A stretch of DNA of 64,000 nt from contig NW_026947499.1 of the NCBI RefSeq assembly GCF_034190915.1, forward strand, positions 5,981,243 to 6,045,242. The letters are read 5' to 3'. Shown piece by piece: positions 62,430 to 64,000 of the stretch. This DNA is from Cavia porcellus (Eukaryota; Chordata; Mammalia; Rodentia; Caviidae). The notes under the pieces were generated by a model. It did not search any database. It worked only from the letters and a program-made list of their open reading frames with translations, and had not been told where the DNA came from. The first letter of the stretch is position 1. Every line of letters starts with the position of its first letter. Made by a program: the position numbers and the translations under genes.

Positions 62430-64000
62430 CGCTTTGAAGTCCTATATCATTTCTATTGTTTTGTTGGGTTGGGTTTTACTCTCTCTTGTTTTGTTTGATC
62501 ATGTTAAATATGAAGACAGAAGCAGCTACTTCGAAGACAGCAAGACATATTATGGAAACAACTTTGGATCTACCATAGGCTTGAAGTCCTTTATCACATT
62601 CATTGTTTTGTTTTTATTGTTTCTATTCTATTCTGTTCTGTTTGATTTTTACTATGTCCCAAGTTATCTGCAGCTGTTTTTTTAATTGTTTTTATTTTTT
62701 TTTAATTTTATTTAAGGAGAAAAAAGAAAAAGGGTACAAGTTATACAGACTTTCAGAAAAAATAAACAGTAGGAAATCACTAGTTAATTACATATTGTCA
62801 TCTTAGAAATAGTTGTTGAAGTTACAAAATTAAAGCATATAGAGGGGACTTTCAAACAGTGAGACTGCAAACAGTTTTGTTCAATGATCCAACAAAACTC
62901 AGTAATGTGGTTATCTATCTTATACACTTAAATATATATGCAGTTATATCTTTTAGAGAACTTTCTTTTCCTTTCTTTTGTACAATGACAATTACACATT
63001 TTGGGTTTTATTACTCCCACAGTTCTTAGTACTTTTTTTTTTGAAGAAAGTAAAACCAAATGTGACATACCAGGACAGAGTCAGTCAAATCAAAAGGATG
63101 GACATACTACATAATGTAAAAACAAAACACAAGGTGATCAACAATGGTTACCATAATGCCTCTTGTTATCTTAAAAAGAATTGCCTATATCATCAGTTAT
63201 AATAAAATTGAACAAAACAGTAAAGAATAAGACCAATAAAACCAAAACATTGGAGACATTAGAGGACTTCAAAAGAAGATAATAGTCAACCAGAATGGGC
63301 ATCACAATGGATCTTATTGTCTTCATAGCTGTTGCCTAGACTTTCAAACTTGTTACTATCTAGCATAACAGAATAGAGGAAAATCAGTCAAAACAAGATG
63401 GTGAGAGCAATACAGAGTTTAAAATCAAGTTAATAGGAAATCAAAGTGGGTTACTATAATATATCCTGCTATTTTTTATTTATTTTTCCCTTAATTAAAA
63501 GGATAAAAATGAAAAAGTAGATAATAAAAAGGAGATTGAGATAAAAAAAAGAGGACATAACAACAAAACAGCGCAGGTCAAAACATAGCCATTTAAGCAA
63601 AATAGTGTTTCACCACAAGATAATCTCGACATAATAGTAGTTACCATAATGTCTCTTCCCTTAAAATATTTGGGTATAACTTTGTATACTGTAGCATCAA
63701 ACGTATCAAGACAATGTAAAACCATTGAAGAGAATGACAGTATTACAGGGTATTTAGAATCAACTAACAGAAAATGAACAACGGTTTCTGTATAATCTCC
63801 TTGTCTATAAAAGTTTTTGTTTATATTATCACATATAATAAAATCTAATAAGATACAACATGTTAAAACCGATGGAGACAGAAGAACAAAAGCTTGATGG
63901 GACTTCAAAACAAGAGGATATTAAATCAGCACTACCTATTATGATGTCTTGTTTTCTCCAAAATGGCTGTTCATACCATCCAACCTTCTCTGCCTCATTT
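62430..64000. repeat. AT-rich block of a degenerate repeat in both orientations
   Basis: The phrase TTGAAGTCCTATATCATTTC at 62434 recurs 147 bases later at 62581 as TTGAAGTCCTTTATCACATT. Its complement appears downstream as CATTAGAGGACTTCAAAAGA (63257) and near 63900 (TGATGGGACTTCAAAACAAG). A second motif, TTACCATAATG(C/T)CTCTT, occurs at 63148 and 63637, with weaker versions near 63449 and 63931. Unit length is roughly 145-190 bases and copies are well diverged. The block reaches the window end. The 137-codon minus-strand frame at 63495-63908 crosses several units and is not taken as a gene. I cannot name the family. Confidence 0.6.

Noticed and set aside
63495..63908. Hydrophobic 137-codon minus-strand frame
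   Set aside because: AT-rich DNA gives Phe/Leu/Ile-rich peptides; it crosses several copies of the degenerate repeat.

Overview
This window is mammalian nuclear DNA, most likely from a rodent outside the mouse/rat group. The evidence is the repeat set: 7SL-derived B1-type SINEs with an internal near-duplication, tRNA-derived ID-type SINEs with A and B boxes, B1-ID dimers, several MaLR/ERVL-type solo LTRs, old L1, L2, MIR and DNA-transposon fragments. No bacterial or viral gene organisation is present. The species is not determined.

Only one protein-coding element can be supported: a 187-bp internal exon on the minus strand at 15790-15976. It has clean splice sites and encodes a segment of a TMEM132-family neural membrane protein, best match TMEM132B from memory. 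The rest is therefore read as very large intron sequence on both sides of this exon (at least 15.8 kb downstream and 48 kb upstream in gene direction). Many long open frames exist because the DNA is GC-rich; none shows a domain, and they are treated as chance.

Layout. 1-10.9 kb: GC-rich intron with an ID SINE flanked by a target-site duplication, an L1 tail, a B1 relic, a promoter-like tandem array of CCAAT and GC boxes (4.27-4.43 kb), a DNA-transposon fragment and a MIR. 10.97-11.87 kb: a 0.9-kb (TGGA)n array. 12-22.5 kb: the TMEM132 exon, a retroviral-type promoter with duplicated CCAAT box and TATA box (18.3 kb) and scattered SINEs. 22.8-29.4 kb: an old plus-strand L1 broken by a minus-strand L1 plus SINE and by a B1. 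31.5-34.6 kb: L2, dimeric SINEs and a minus-strand L1 split by a SINE and an LTR. 34.6-47 kb: mostly unrecognised intron with a 45-bp perfect duplication, (AG)15 and a 380-bp purine tract. 43 and 47 kb: two solo MaLR LTRs with TG...CA ends and 5-bp target duplications. 47-62 kb: L1 tails, SINEs, two minus-strand LTRs and a 25-bp perfect inverted repeat. From about 62.4 kb to the end the DNA becomes AT-rich and holds a degenerate repeat of roughly 150 bp present in both orientations.

The genes do not form a pathway here. The biological content is one exon of a neural adhesion-type receptor inside introns rich in transposons, with a few promoter-like or regulatory-like patches that could be tested.
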